A stretch of 64,000 nt of DNA from CAWGXZ01 sp963826695 (GCA_963826695.1 CAWGXZ010000004.1:248001-312000); one strand, 5' to 3'. Numbered from the stretch's first letter, positions 17,772 through 26,624 are shown. Numbers and translations: made by a program. The notes: generated by a model not told the origin, from the sequence alone.

Positions 17772-18917
17772 TCAGCCGCGCGGGCGGCCTCGGCGGCGCG
17801 GCGGCGGCTCCGCCGCATCGGCGCCATGGCGCCGCGGTCGCCCCGGTGCATCCCCTGCCGGGGCGGCAGCCCGGTGCGGCGCCGGCAACGGTGCCGACGC
17901 ACGTTCGGTGCGGGCCAGCGCCAGCAGCGGATCGAGTTCGCCCGCAGCAATGCCCTTGAGCGCACAGAAATTCGCCGGCGTCAGCGTGCTGGCTTCGAAG
18001 GCGCGCAGCAGCTCGGCGCGTCGGCGGCGTGCATCGGCCTCGGCGGCGCCGGCGCGGCGCGCCTCCTCGTGCGCCGCACGCTGCGCTTCGCGCTCGGCAG
18101 CGCGGCGCGCGTCGTGCAGGGCGCGGCGGCGCTCGAGCTCGGTGCGTGCCGCCTCGCGGTGCTCGTCGAGCACCTCGCCGGCCGGGTTGCCGTCCAGGTC
18201 GAAGCGGTGCGGCGAGTTCACCAGCGCCTTCAGGTAGGCGGTGCTGGTGGTGTGGCGGTGCAGGAAGATCGACAGCGCCTTGCGGCTGAACACCCCCGGC
18301 GCCCGCTGCTGGATGTCGGGCTGGATGCGCAGCTTCAGCGGCCGCGCGCCGCCGGGGCTGAACAGCGCCGGGAAGAGCTCCGCCATCCGGGCAGCGCTGG
18401 CGGCGGGCGACAGATCGGCGGGCTGCCTGGCGGACTGCCCTTCAGGAGGTACCACCCCGTCGCTGGGCGCGTCGCCCGGCGGCAGGGCGCCAGGCGCCTC
18501 GTCGATGCCATCCGCGGCAGCGTTCTGTGTGTCGGCCGCGTCGGCCGCGTCAGGCGCGTCGGCCACGTCAGGCGCAGGCGTCGGCGCGGCGTCCGCCGGC
18601 GCGGGCTCGTCGGTCGACGCAGCCGGCTGCACGCTCGCGGGCGTTGCGTCAGCGGTCGGGACGGCCGGCCCTGCAGCCGCTGTCGACTCGTCACCAGGCG
18701 CCGGCGAGGGGTCGCCGAGGGTTTGCTGTTCAACATCGAGCGGGGCAGGGGTCCCGACGATGGCGGGCGGAGGAACTTCGCTCGGCGAGGGTGAAGGGTA
18801 GGTCACGTTGGCAGCATGCGGATGGGGACGCCGGATTGTCGTTGCACGCTTGCGACCGGCCGCGGCAACCGGGACCGCCGCCTCTGCAGGCGGCCGCTGC
18901 GCAGGCACACCGGACAT
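17772..18917 (-). CDS. ProQ/FinO-domain RNA-binding protein with long disordered N-terminus
   Basis: The FinO/ProQ domain covers roughly residues 170-260: LFPALFSPGGARPLKLRIQ, then VFSRKALSIFLHRHTTSTAY and RFDLDGNPAGEV. An Arg/Ala/Glu-rich helix follows, and the tail is basic and proline-rich, ending in RRRGRPRG. The first 170 residues are Pro/Ala/Asp-rich and low in complexity. The DNA there (about 18530-18600) repeats a GCGTCGGCC-like unit. The family binds structured RNAs and acts as an RNA chaperone. The start is uncertain: I used the ATG at 18917, but a GTG at 18806 is possible, and codon use before it is less typical. The gene is divergent from the PQQ dehydrogenase gene. Confidence 0.82.
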   Translation of the reverse strand: MSGVPAQRPPAEAAVPVAAAGRKRATTIRRPHPHAANVTYPSPSPSEVPPPAIVGTPAPLDVEQQTLGDPSPAPGDESTAAAGPAVPTADATPASVQPAASTDEPAPADAAPTPAPDVADAPDAADAADTQNAAADGIDEAPGALPPGDAPSDGVVPPEGQSARQPADLSPAASAARMAELFPALFSPGGARPLKLRIQPDIQQRAPGVFSRKALSIFLHRHTTSTAYLKALVNSPHRFDLDGNPAGEVLDEHREAARTELERRRALHDARRAAEREAQRAAHEEARRAGAAEADARRRRAELLRAFEASTLTPANFCALKGIAAGELDPLLALARTERASAPLPAPHRAAAPAGDAPGRPRRHGADAAEPPPRRRGRPRG

Positions 18918-19007
18918 GAAGCATTGCCACAACGAACGGGAAGAACCCTATGGTCGAACGGCCGCAGACCGGCATATTCGCCTCTTTCGCACCAAGGTCC
19001 CCTGCGC

Positions 19008-20312
19008 ATGAACAAGCCCCGTCTGCTGAAGCCGATTGCCATCGCCGCCCTCGTGGCAGCGGCGTTTTCGCCCTTGTCGAATGCGATCGCGCAACCCGCG
19101 GCGGCGCCGCCGCCAGCCAACCTGGACAAGCTCAAGCAGTTCAAGGTTTCGGGCACCGAGGCATCGCCACCGGTGGCGCAGGAAGGCCGCAACGCCGACG
19201 CACTGCGCAACAACCTGAAGCAGGTCAAGCTGCCACCGGGCTTCAAGATCGACCTCTTCGCCGTCGTTCCCGATGCGCGCCACATGGCCGTTGCGCCGTC
19301 GACGAACATGCTTTTCGTCGGCACCCGCAAGAGCACCGTCTGGGCCGTGACCGACCGCAACAGCGACGGCGTTGCGGACGAGGTGAAGGCCTTCGCGCCC
19401 TCGCTCAAGTTCCAGAATCCGAACGGCGTCTGCTGGACGCGCGACGGCTTCCTGATCGTCGCCGAGCACAACCGGGTGCTGAATTTCCCCGCCGCCGAGT
19501 TCTTCTACGAAGGCCCCGACGTGGCGGTGATCGAGGTCGTGCCGCAGGGCAAGCTGATCCCGGTCGAGGACGAAAGCTTCAACCACGGTGCGCGCACCTG
19601 CCGCGTGGGCCCCGACAAGCTGCTCTACATCACGTTGGGCCAGCCGTTCAACGTGCCGCCGCGCGCCAAGCTCAAGGCCTACAACGACGCCGGCATGATG
19701 GGCATCGTCCGCCTCGATCCATTCGACGGCGGCAAGCGCGAGGTCTTCGCCCGCGGCGTGCGCAATTCGGTCGGCCAGGACTTCAATCCGAAGGACGGCA
19801 CGCTCTGGTTCACCGACAACCAGACCGACGGCATGGGAGACGACATCCCGAAGGGCGAAATCAACCGCGCGACCAAGGCCGGTCAGTTCTTCGGCTATCC
19901 GTACATCGTCAGCGAAACGCGCATCAAGGAAGAGGGCTACGACAAGGACCCGCTGCCGCGCGATACGGTCAATCCGCAGGTCATGACCGATGCGCATGCG
20001 GCCGACCTCGGCATGGTCTTCTACACCGGCAAGTCGTTCCCGGCGAAGTACCAGGGCGGCTTCTTCACGGCGCAGCACGGCTCCTGGAACCGCACCAAGC
20101 CGATCGGTGCGCGGGTGCTCTACACCTCGCTGAAGGCCGACGGCACGGCGGACAAGACCGAAATCTTTGCCGACGGCTGGCTCGACAACGCCACCGGCCT
20201 CTACAAGGGACGCCCGGTCGACGTGGCGGTGATGAAGGACGGCTCGCTGCTGATCAGCGACGACTTCGCCGGCGCGATCTACCGCGTGACCTACGCCGGC
20301 GAAGGCAGATAA
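19008..20312 (+). CDS. PQQ-dependent sugar dehydrogenase-like periplasmic protein
   Basis: The 434-residue product starts with a signal peptide (MNKPRLLKPIAIAALVAAA, cleavage near AIAQ) and folds as a soluble-glucose-dehydrogenase type beta-propeller. Recognisable parts are LPPGFKIDLFAVVPDARHM, the NGVCWTRDGFLIVAEHNRV blade, DESFNHGARTCRVG, RGVRNSVGQDFNP and TLWFTDNQTDGMGDDIPKGE. The family uses PQQ and calcium to oxidise sugars or sorbosone-like aldehydes. The substrate is unknown here and no PQQ synthesis genes lie in the window. A small cytochrome c gene follows, which could take the electrons. An intrinsic terminator lies between the two. Confidence 0.85.
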   Translation: MNKPRLLKPIAIAALVAAAFSPLSNAIAQPAAAPPPANLDKLKQFKVSGTEASPPVAQEGRNADALRNNLKQVKLPPGFKIDLFAVVPDARHMAVAPSTNMLFVGTRKSTVWAVTDRNSDGVADEVKAFAPSLKFQNPNGVCWTRDGFLIVAEHNRVLNFPAAEFFYEGPDVAVIEVVPQGKLIPVEDESFNHGARTCRVGPDKLLYITLGQPFNVPPRAKLKAYNDAGMMGIVRLDPFDGGKREVFARGVRNSVGQDFNPKDGTLWFTDNQTDGMGDDIPKGEINRATKAGQFFGYPYIVSETRIKEEGYDKDPLPRDTVNPQVMTDAHAADLGMVFYTGKSFPAKYQGGFFTAQHGSWNRTKPIGARVLYTSLKADGTADKTEIFADGWLDNATGLYKGRPVDVAVMKDGSLLISDDFAGAIYRVTYAGEGR

Positions 20313-20328
20313 GGCCCGGGCTCGCTCG

Positions 20329-20356
20329 AGCGCCGGGCATCCGCCCGGCGCTTTTT
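20329..20356 (+). terminator. Intrinsic terminator downstream of the PQQ dehydrogenase gene
   Basis: AGCGCCGGGC and GCCCGGCGCT form a perfect 10-bp stem around an ATCC loop, followed at once by five T residues. It begins 17 bp after the stop codon at 20312. Only 26 bp separate it from the cytochrome gene ATG, so it probably acts as a partial terminator that lowers expression of the downstream pair rather than ending a separate unit. Confidence 0.85.
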
Positions 20357-20382
20357 CGTTCACACAATCAAAAGAGGACTTC

Positions 20383-20706
20383 ATGCGGATCGTTCTCACC
20401 GCGGCCGCAGCCGTGCTGTGGCTCGCCGGCGCGTCCGGCGCCCACGCCGATGCGGCCGCCGGCCGCACCAAGGCCGGCATGTGCGCCACCTGCCACGGCC
20501 CGCTGGGCCTGAGCACGCTGATCGATGCGCCCAATCTGGCCGGCCAGCCCGAGATCTACCTGACCGAGCAACTCAAGGCATACCGCAGCGGGCGGCGCGT
20601 GCACGACGTGATGAGCGTGATTGCCAAGTCGATGAGCGATGCCGACATTGCCGACCTCGCCGCCTGGTACTCGTCGATCGCCATTGAAGTCAAGGAGAAG
20701 AAGTGA
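20383..20706 (+). CDS. Small class I cytochrome c
   Basis: This 107-residue exported protein has a signal peptide ending near AHADAAAG. The haem-binding motif is CATCH (in AGMCATCHGPLG) and the distal Met is likely in HDVMSVIAKSM. A cytochrome of this size belongs in the periplasm as an electron carrier, plausibly accepting electrons from the upstream PQQ dehydrogenase. Its stop codon overlaps the GTG start of the receptor gene by 4 bp, so the two are translationally coupled. Confidence 0.88.
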   Translation: MRIVLTAAAAVLWLAGASGAHADAAAGRTKAGMCATCHGPLGLSTLIDAPNLAGQPEIYLTEQLKAYRSGRRVHDVMSVIAKSMSDADIADLAAWYSSIAIEVKEKK

Positions 20707-22865
20707 AGCGCAGGTATCAACAGGCGCGCCGGTCCGGGCGCGGGCTGCAGCTGGCAGCGATCGGCGCGCTCGGTCTCGGTTCGAGCGCGCTGGTGCATGC
20801 CCAGGCCGGAAATTCGACCGCGCCGCCGACGCGCGAACTCGAGCCGATGGTGATTTCCGTGCAGCGCGGGCCGCAGCCTTCGTTCACCGCGCCGGCGGCA
20901 ATATCGAGCGTGTCGCGCGAAGACATCGAGCGCGCCGGGCCGCTGGTCAACCTGTCCGAATCGCTGAACCGGATGCCCGGGATCATCGCCCTCAACCGGC
21001 AGAACTATGCCCAGGACCTGCAGCTCTCGATCCGCGGCTTCGGCTCGCGCTCGACCTTCGGCATCCGCGGCGTGCGGCTGATCGTCGACGGCATCCCGGC
21101 AACCATGCCCGACGGCCAGGGCCAGGCATCGAACGTGGCGCTCGGCTCGGCCGGGCGGATCGAGGTGCTGCGCGGCCCGCTGGCGCAGCTCTACGGCAAC
21201 GCGGCCGGCGGCGTGGTGCAGGTCTTCACGGCGCCCGACGCCCAGCAGCCGACCGCCACGTTCACCGGGTCGGCCGGCCGCTTCGGCCAGCAGCGCATCG
21301 GCGCCAAGTTCAGCACCACCGAGCCGGGCTATGGGCTGACCGTCGACGCCTCGCATTTCCAGACCGATGGCTTCCGCGAGCACAGCGCCGCGCGCCGTGG
21401 CCAGCTGAATGCGCGCTGGCAGAAGGACTTCGGCAGCGCCACCAACGCGAGCGTGGTGCTCAACGTCCTCGACCAGCCGCTGTCGCTCGACCCGCTCGGC
21501 CTGACCGGCGCCCAGTTCGCCGCCAACCCGCGCTCGGCACCGCCGCCGGCCTATGCGCAGGACACGCGCAAGACGGTGCGCCAGCAGCAGATCGGCAGCG
21601 TCGTCGAACACCGTTTCGGCCCGATGACCGCGCTGACCGGTCGGCTCTACATCGGCAGCCGCGACCTCGACAACAAGCTCGGCATTGCGCTCGCCGCGCA
21701 GACGCCGCCGACCTCGGCCGGCGGCATCGTCCAGTTCGAGCGCGCCTTCGGCGGCGGCGGTTTGCAGCTGGCGCACCGGGTGGCGCTGGCCCCCGGCCGC
21801 GAGCTGAAGCTGACCGGCGGCGTCGAGATCGACACCATGCGCGAGGACCGGCGTGGCTTCATCAACAACGCCGGCGTGCAGGGTGCGTTGAAGCGCGACG
21901 AGCGCAACACCGTGCGCAACACCGACGCCTTTGCCCAGGCGGCGTACGACCTCAGCCGCGACTGGACGGCGACCGCCGGAATTCGCGCCAGCCGGGTGCG
22001 CTTTCGCACCGCCGACCGCTTCATCGCCGCCGGCAATCCGGACGACAGCGGCTCGCTCGGCTACAACGCCAACAATCCGGTGGTCGGCCTCAGCTGGCGC
22101 GCCGCGCCGACGCTGAATTTCTACGCCAATGCCGGGCGCGGCTTCGAGACGCCGACCTTCACCGAGCTGGCCTACCGACCGGGGGGTGCCACCGGGCTGA
22201 ACACGGCGCTGCAGGCGTCGCGCAGCCGCCATGCCGAGATCGGGCTGAAATGGCAGCCGCAACCCAACCAGCGTGTCGAGCTGGCGCTGTTCGGCATCGA
22301 GAGCGACGCCGAGATCGTCGTCGACAGCAACAGCGGCGGCCGCTCGACCTTCAAGAACGCCGGTCGCACCCGGCGCAGCGGCATCGAACTCGGCTACACC
22401 GGGGCGCTGGCCGAGGACTGGCGGGGGACGCTGGCGCTGAACGTGCTGCGGGCGCGCTTCGCCGATGCCTTCGTCAGCGGCACTGGCGCCGCCGCTGCGC
22501 CGGTGGCCGCCGGCAACCGGTTGCCGGGCACGCCCGACCGCACCCTCTTCGCCGAACTGCGCTGGGCGCCGAAAGCTGCGTGGGGCGGCTTCAATGCCGG
22601 CGTCGAGCTGGTGCACACCGGCCGGCTGGTTGCCAACGACGTCAACGACGAGTCGGCGGCTTCTTCGACGATCTTCAACCTGCGCGCCGGTCTTGCGCAG
22701 CAGGCTGGCGGCTGGCGCTTCAACGAATGGCTGCGCCTGGACAACATCGCCGACCGCAGCTACGCCGGCTCGGTGATCGTCAACGAGGCGAACCGGCGCT
22801 ACTTCGAGGCGGCGCTGGCGCGCAGCTGGACGCTCGGCGCAACAGCGAGCTACGCGTTCCGCTGA
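20703..22865 (+). CDS. TonB-dependent outer-membrane receptor
   Basis: At 720 residues this has the full receptor layout: a signal peptide ending LVHAQAG, a TonB-box-like EPMVISV, and the plug domain (about 50-170). The plug carries LSESLNRMPGI, then LSIRGFGSRSTFGIRGVRL and the RIEVLRGPLAQLYGNAAGG motif. About 22 beta-strands follow, ending in a C-terminal aromatic residue before Arg. The start codon is GTG at 20703, inside the cytochrome stop. These receptors import iron chelates, vitamin B12, sugars or metal complexes using TonB. The neighbours suggest a ligand linked to the PQQ dehydrogenase, such as a sugar or PQQ itself, but this is inference. Confidence 0.9.
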   Translation: MKRRYQQARRSGRGLQLAAIGALGLGSSALVHAQAGNSTAPPTRELEPMVISVQRGPQPSFTAPAAISSVSREDIERAGPLVNLSESLNRMPGIIALNRQNYAQDLQLSIRGFGSRSTFGIRGVRLIVDGIPATMPDGQGQASNVALGSAGRIEVLRGPLAQLYGNAAGGVVQVFTAPDAQQPTATFTGSAGRFGQQRIGAKFSTTEPGYGLTVDASHFQTDGFREHSAARRGQLNARWQKDFGSATNASVVLNVLDQPLSLDPLGLTGAQFAANPRSAPPPAYAQDTRKTVRQQQIGSVVEHRFGPMTALTGRLYIGSRDLDNKLGIALAAQTPPTSAGGIVQFERAFGGGGLQLAHRVALAPGRELKLTGGVEIDTMREDRRGFINNAGVQGALKRDERNTVRNTDAFAQAAYDLSRDWTATAGIRASRVRFRTADRFIAAGNPDDSGSLGYNANNPVVGLSWRAAPTLNFYANAGRGFETPTFTELAYRPGGATGLNTALQASRSRHAEIGLKWQPQPNQRVELALFGIESDAEIVVDSNSGGRSTFKNAGRTRRSGIELGYTGALAEDWRGTLALNVLRARFADAFVSGTGAAAAPVAAGNRLPGTPDRTLFAELRWAPKAAWGGFNAGVELVHTGRLVANDVNDESAASSTIFNLRAGLAQQAGGWRFNEWLRLDNIADRSYAGSVIVNEANRRYFEAALARSWTLGATASYAFR

Positions 22866-22922
22866 GCGGCTTGCCGTCGCGGCAGGCCGGCGGGTGCGCG
22901 AGATGCGCGGGGCCGATCGCGA

Positions 22923-23807
22923 TCAGCGAGAAGCCGAGCCGGGCATGCGGGGTCCGGAAGCGGCTGCGCCGGAATCGAGATCGGAGGCTCGAATCCAGCG
23001 GTCGATCGGCCGGCCGGTGCGGCCGATGTAGCGCACCTGCAGCCAGCCGTCGGAGCGCTTCGCGGTGTCGAGTATCTGCACCGTGTCGCCGCCGACCAGG
23101 TACATGCGCGTCGGTGCGGTTGAATCCGGGGTATCGAACAGCACCGCCTTGGCCCTGGAGACGCGGGCAGTGGGTCCGGCTGCTGGCACAGCCTGGCTGC
23201 CGGCGTCGGTGTCGACATACGGCAGCAGTCGAGCGGTGAGCGGACTCCACTTGGCCAGCAGTTTCGCCGAAGCCGCCTGCGACGAGCCGTCGTCACCTTG
23301 GACGACAACCCCACGCGGACTGCTGCGCACGCGCAGCAACCGGTAGCAATACGAGGCATCCGAGCCCGCAGCGGGCGTCTTGGCGATGAGGAGGAGCTCT
23401 CCGACCGCTGCGGCCGCAGGCTCCGGCTTGCACAACGGTAGCGGGCTGAAACGGTCCGGTACGCCGACCGCTGCTGCTTCGGCCAGGTCGCCGGCCTTGA
23501 GCAGCCGGGTGCCCGCAAGCTCGACGCCGCCGGCCTGTGCCCGATTCCGGTCGAAAAGGTAGCTCAGGTTGTCCCCGCTGCCGGCGGCCGAGCTGCACTG
23601 AACGAGCGTTGCGCCGCCTGCACGCTCGTAAGCGAGGAGGACGCTCTTGTGCTTGCAAGGCGCTACGCGGAGATCGGCGGCGAGCGCATTGAAGCCGCAG
23701 ACGCCGTGCACGCAGTCGAACGGTGCAACGCCCGCGCCGTCGGCAGCCGACGAGGCGGGCGCGAGCACCGCCCCCGCCAGGACGAGCGCGCCGGCCACCC
23801 GGCGCAT
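22923..23807 (-). CDS. Secreted SH3-domain protein, candidate immunity protein
   Basis: The 294 residues start with a clear signal peptide (MRRVAGALVLAGAVLAPASSAAD). A cysteine-bearing region follows (FDCVHGVCGFN, APCKHKSVLL, TLVQCSSAAG). The C-terminus is SH3-like: VQILDTAKRSDGWLQVRYIG and RPIDRWIRASDLD. The product is predicted to be periplasmic. The start is 4 bp after the stop of the muramidase-like gene on the same strand, so the pair is one transcript. Unsignalled hydrolase plus exported partner is what a type VI effector/immunity pair looks like. I do not recognise the middle region. The extra 83 upstream codons overlap the neighbour and were dropped. Confidence 0.7.
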   Translation of the reverse strand: MRRVAGALVLAGAVLAPASSAADGAGVAPFDCVHGVCGFNALAADLRVAPCKHKSVLLAYERAGGATLVQCSSAAGSGDNLSYLFDRNRAQAGGVELAGTRLLKAGDLAEAAAVGVPDRFSPLPLCKPEPAAAAVGELLLIAKTPAAGSDASYCYRLLRVRSSPRGVVVQGDDGSSQAASAKLLAKWSPLTARLLPYVDTDAGSQAVPAAGPTARVSRAKAVLFDTPDSTAPTRMYLVGGDTVQILDTAKRSDGWLQVRYIGRTGRPIDRWIRASDLDSGAAASGPRMPGSASR

Positions 23808-23811
23808 GCGC

Positions 23812-24876
23812 TCAAAGCCCGCCGACTCCCCTGCGCCCAAATTCGCCGACAAGGCTGTATTGCGGATTGGCGCGTTTCTTGGTGATTTCATGCTCGGTCG
23901 ATTCAAACACGGCGCCGTCGAGTATTCCCATGCGACGGCTGATGCAGTCGGAGACCCAAGCCTTCGATGCCTTCCTGCCGCGCTCGACCATGGCGATGCG
24001 GAGAAGGTCGAGCTGAGTTGCCGGCTTCTCCTTGTCGACGCGCGACTTGATGGCATCGCTCGCTTTCGCGAGGCCGTGCTGCTGAACGCACAGGTCGAAG
24101 AGTGCAGCGTAGCTGCGGAATTCCACCGCTTTCATCAGATCGCTGCGTAGGCCGCGCAAGTGCGCGACCGCCTTGACGACCAGCGGTTGATACTGCGCCG
24201 ACGCCTCCTGCCGCTGGATGCCGTTGAAGCTTTCAACGGCACCGATCGCACGGAAAGCCGCTGTCCAGGCGGCCTTCTGGTCCTTTTGCAAGGCGCGCGC
24301 CCACTTCAGCTGCGCCGCCTGGTTGTTTTCGTCGAGGGCCTTTTTCAGCGTCTCGAAGCCGGCATCGGCGCTGAAGCATTTGGCAAAGGCCTTGGCGTCG
24401 TACGCCAACATCTTCTTCAACAGCGGACCGAGCGTGTTCTGGCCGAAGTTCCACTGAATCAGTCCGAACGAGGTGCCTTGGCCGTCGAAGTCGCCCGCGA
24501 GCGCCTGATAGTTCATCGACTTGCCGCCTTCGAAATGCGTCGTGATTTTCAACGCCATCTCCTGGGCAAGTTCGAGCGAGATTGCACCGTCCGTGGTCTG
24601 CGCCGGCGCCGCCGCAGGCGCCGGACCCATCGAGAGTGCACTGCCGTCGCCGGCACGGCAGACGGTGCCCGGCCGAGGCCAGTCGAGGTCGGACAACCAA
24701 GGCAGACTCGGATCGGCCCAGTCATGGAGGCCGAGGATGCCGGGAAGGCTGCCCATCAAGGTCGTCGTATTCGGGTCGGCGCGGTCGCAGATGCCGAGCA
24801 CGCCCGGGGTCCTGCCGGGCACCTTGCACGAGCCCATCGGCGGATTGATGACGCCGGGACGGCGCGATTCAGCCAT
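23812..24876 (-). CDS. Lysozyme-superfamily-like putative peptidoglycan hydrolase with PGxxGxxDxADP repeats
   Basis: The protein is 354 residues long, without a signal peptide. The N-terminus has two copies of a short repeat: PGVLGICDRADPN at 24-36 and PGILGLHDWADPS at 45-57. From about residue 98 a helical domain contains THFEGGKSMNYQAL, where Glu116 is a candidate catalytic acid, and then FDGQGTSFGLIQWNFGQNTL. The EGG ... GxSFGLxQWN pattern is that of lysozyme-like transglycosylase/chitosanase folds. The exact family is not certain. It is followed directly by the secreted SH3 protein and preceded by a GH19-like gene. A role as a cell-wall-degrading cargo is possible. Confidence 0.65.
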   Translation of the reverse strand: MAESRRPGVINPPMGSCKVPGRTPGVLGICDRADPNTTTLMGSLPGILGLHDWADPSLPWLSDLDWPRPGTVCRAGDGSALSMGPAPAAAPAQTTDGAISLELAQEMALKITTHFEGGKSMNYQALAGDFDGQGTSFGLIQWNFGQNTLGPLLKKMLAYDAKAFAKCFSADAGFETLKKALDENNQAAQLKWARALQKDQKAAWTAAFRAIGAVESFNGIQRQEASAQYQPLVVKAVAHLRGLRSDLMKAVEFRSYAALFDLCVQQHGLAKASDAIKSRVDKEKPATQLDLLRIAMVERGRKASKAWVSDCISRRMGILDGAVFESTEHEITKKRANPQYSLVGEFGRRGVGGL

Positions 24877-25037
24877 TCGGATTCCAGGTGCTTTTCGCCA
24901 GGCTCGACTTTACTCGGCGCGCTGCGGGCGCTGCGAGCCGCTTCGCTGCGCGCCGCCGGTGCGCGCCATCGGGAAGCTCCGCGACCACGGTGCGACCGCC
25001 GTCACCTGAAGCCAGTGAGGACCGCCAGCGCCGGCGC

Positions 25038-25787
25038 TCAGGCGTCGGCCGCCTGCAGGAACTTCTCCGCCAGGCGGGCGATTTCGTGCGCGCGGTCGCT
25101 GCCGTTGATGCAGCGCCGGGCGTTGATGAAGTCGCAGCGCTCGCGGTCGATGAAGTCGGCGAGCCGCCGGCCGGTGAAGGTGCCGGTCTTGAAGGCGTGG
25201 ACCAGCACGAAGAGGGCGACGCCCGGCTCCATCGCGCGATCCGGGTCGCCCACCAGGTCGAGACCGAGGATCCGGCCGTACTTTTCGTAGTTGTTGCGCC
25301 AGGTCAGCTGGACGTAGCCGCGGCCGTAGTAGGGGTGGTACCGCAGATTGCAGCGGCGCCAATCCTCGTCGCACCAGAAGGCCTCGCGCACCGGCTTGAA
25401 GGTCTGGGCGGTTTCCCACCGGGTCGTGGCCAGCACGTACGCCACCTGCGCAGGCTGGCCGATGTCCTGCGCGGCGCATTCGCGGCGGATCGCCTCGATC
25501 GTGCCTTCCTTGCTGCCGAGGTCGCAGATGCCGGTATGGCCCAGCGCGTCGAGCTTTTGCTGCAGCGCAGCCAGCGACTCGCGGCCGACGAGTTCGGGGT
25601 TTCCTTCGAAGACATCGGTCTTGAACTCGGCCCACGCGTTGCGCGTGCGCGGGCCGAGCAGGCCATCGATGTCGCCGACGGGATAGCCGAGCCGGCTCAG
25701 TGCCGACTGCAACTCGGCAAGCTGCCCCTCGTCGAGCCGTTGCAACGGGGTGGGTTCCGCAAGGCAGCCGAGTCGCTCGAGTCGCAT
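25038..25787 (-). CDS. Peptidoglycan-binding GH19-type lysozyme/chitinase-like protein
   Basis: The 249 residues comprise an N-terminal peptidoglycan-binding repeat (about 20-65: LAELQSALSRLGYPVGDI, then GLLGPRTRNAW). A GH19-like lysozyme domain follows. Its landmarks are YVLATTRWETAQTFKPV, with a likely catalytic Glu, YYGRGYVQLTWRNNYEKY, and FINARRCINGSDRAHEIA. No signal peptide is present, so access to the wall would need a holin, lysis or a secretion machine. A GGAGA ribosome site supports the ATG at 25787 over the longer frame. Another wall-active gene follows after 161 bp with nothing recognisable between them. Confidence 0.8.
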   Translation of the reverse strand: MRLERLGCLAEPTPLQRLDEGQLAELQSALSRLGYPVGDIDGLLGPRTRNAWAEFKTDVFEGNPELVGRESLAALQQKLDALGHTGICDLGSKEGTIEAIRRECAAQDIGQPAQVAYVLATTRWETAQTFKPVREAFWCDEDWRRCNLRYHPYYGRGYVQLTWRNNYEKYGRILGLDLVGDPDRAMEPGVALFVLVHAFKTGTFTGRRLADFIDRERCDFINARRCINGSDRAHEIARLAEKFLQAADA

Positions 25788-25986
25788 GGTCGTTCTCCGG
25801 TCGGTTGAAGGGACGACGACGGCCGGTCGGCCGTCGATGCAGTGCAAGCGGAATCACCGGCCCGGCGCAATGCGGCGCACCGCGACCACCTTGCCGTCGG
25901 CCCCGAAGAAGCGGCCGGTGCCGCGCCGCTCGTTGCGGGTTGCCGAACTTGCAGTGCCGGTGCGCCGGCCGTCTAACGCTCCGCCT

Positions 25987-26583
25987 TCAGGGCGTCAGCT
26001 CGGCGGTGTCGACGTTGAAGACGTTGCGCATCTGCGTCAGGGCGCCCTGCTTGCGCTCGTCGGTTTCAGCGGCCGTGCAGCTCGCGGGCACCTTGATCTC
26101 GAAGCCGCGGAGGTACGCGTCCATCGCGGTCACCTGCACGCAGATGTCCGTCGCCAGGCCGACGACGATCAGCTCGCGCGTGTGCATCTGCTGCAGCAGC
26201 AGGTCGAGCGGCGTCGCGAAGAAGGCCGAGTGACGCGGCTTGAGCACCGTGAAGTCGTTTTCGTCGGGCGCCAGCAGCTCGGCCAGCTCACCCGCGGCGC
26301 CGCCGATCTCGCGGCAGTAGGCCAGCAGGTCGCGGAATTCCGATCGCCAGATGCCGTAGTTGTCGTTGGCATAGACGGTCTGCACGCCGCGGCCTGCGAG
26401 CTCCGCCTTCAGGCGTGCGGTGCGCCGGGCAGCCGCGACCGCCGCATCGGCGATCTTGTCGGCCGCTTCGAACTGCAGCGGGTTGATGAAGTCGACCAGC
26501 AGCAGCACGGTCTCGCTGCGCTTCAACGGCTCGGCGGCGCTGCCGAACTTGAAGGTGGCATTGGGGCGGGGGGAGGCGTCCAT
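25987..26583 (-). CDS. Isochorismatase-family hydrolase, nicotinamidase-like candidate
   Basis: The 198 residues carry the cysteine-hydrolase triad of the family: Asp in TVLLLVDFINPL, Lys in FTVLKPRHSAFF, and Cys in GLATDICVQVTAMDAY. A cis-peptide segment of the usual type precedes the Cys. The clear metal-site pattern of PncA nicotinamidases is not seen, so the substrate is open. The gene is 41 bp downstream of NAD synthetase on the same strand, and that linkage makes an NAD-salvage or related amidase role attractive but unproven. I start at MDASPRPNATFKFG; the upstream extension is dropped. Confidence 0.85.
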   Translation of the reverse strand: MDASPRPNATFKFGSAAEPLKRSETVLLLVDFINPLQFEAADKIADAAVAAARRTARLKAELAGRGVQTVYANDNYGIWRSEFRDLLAYCREIGGAAGELAELLAPDENDFTVLKPRHSAFFATPLDLLLQQMHTRELIVVGLATDICVQVTAMDAYLRGFEIKVPASCTAAETDERKQGALTQMRNVFNVDTAELTP

Positions 26584-26624
26584 GGCGGCCCGGATTGCAA
26601 ACCGAATGCCCGACGGGTCGCACC

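Noticed and set aside
18530..18600. Short direct repeats resembling a repeat array
   Set aside because: The units are in frame inside the ProQ/FinO gene and encode Ala/Asp/Ala runs. There are no unique spacers, so this is not CRISPR.
25854..25986. A short minus-strand frame ending GRFFGADGKVVAVRRIAPGR between the isochorismatase and GH19 genes
   Set aside because: The tail looks protein-like, but there is no start codon in frame and it is only about 40 codons. It may be a leftover 3' end of a lost gene, but I cannot support it.
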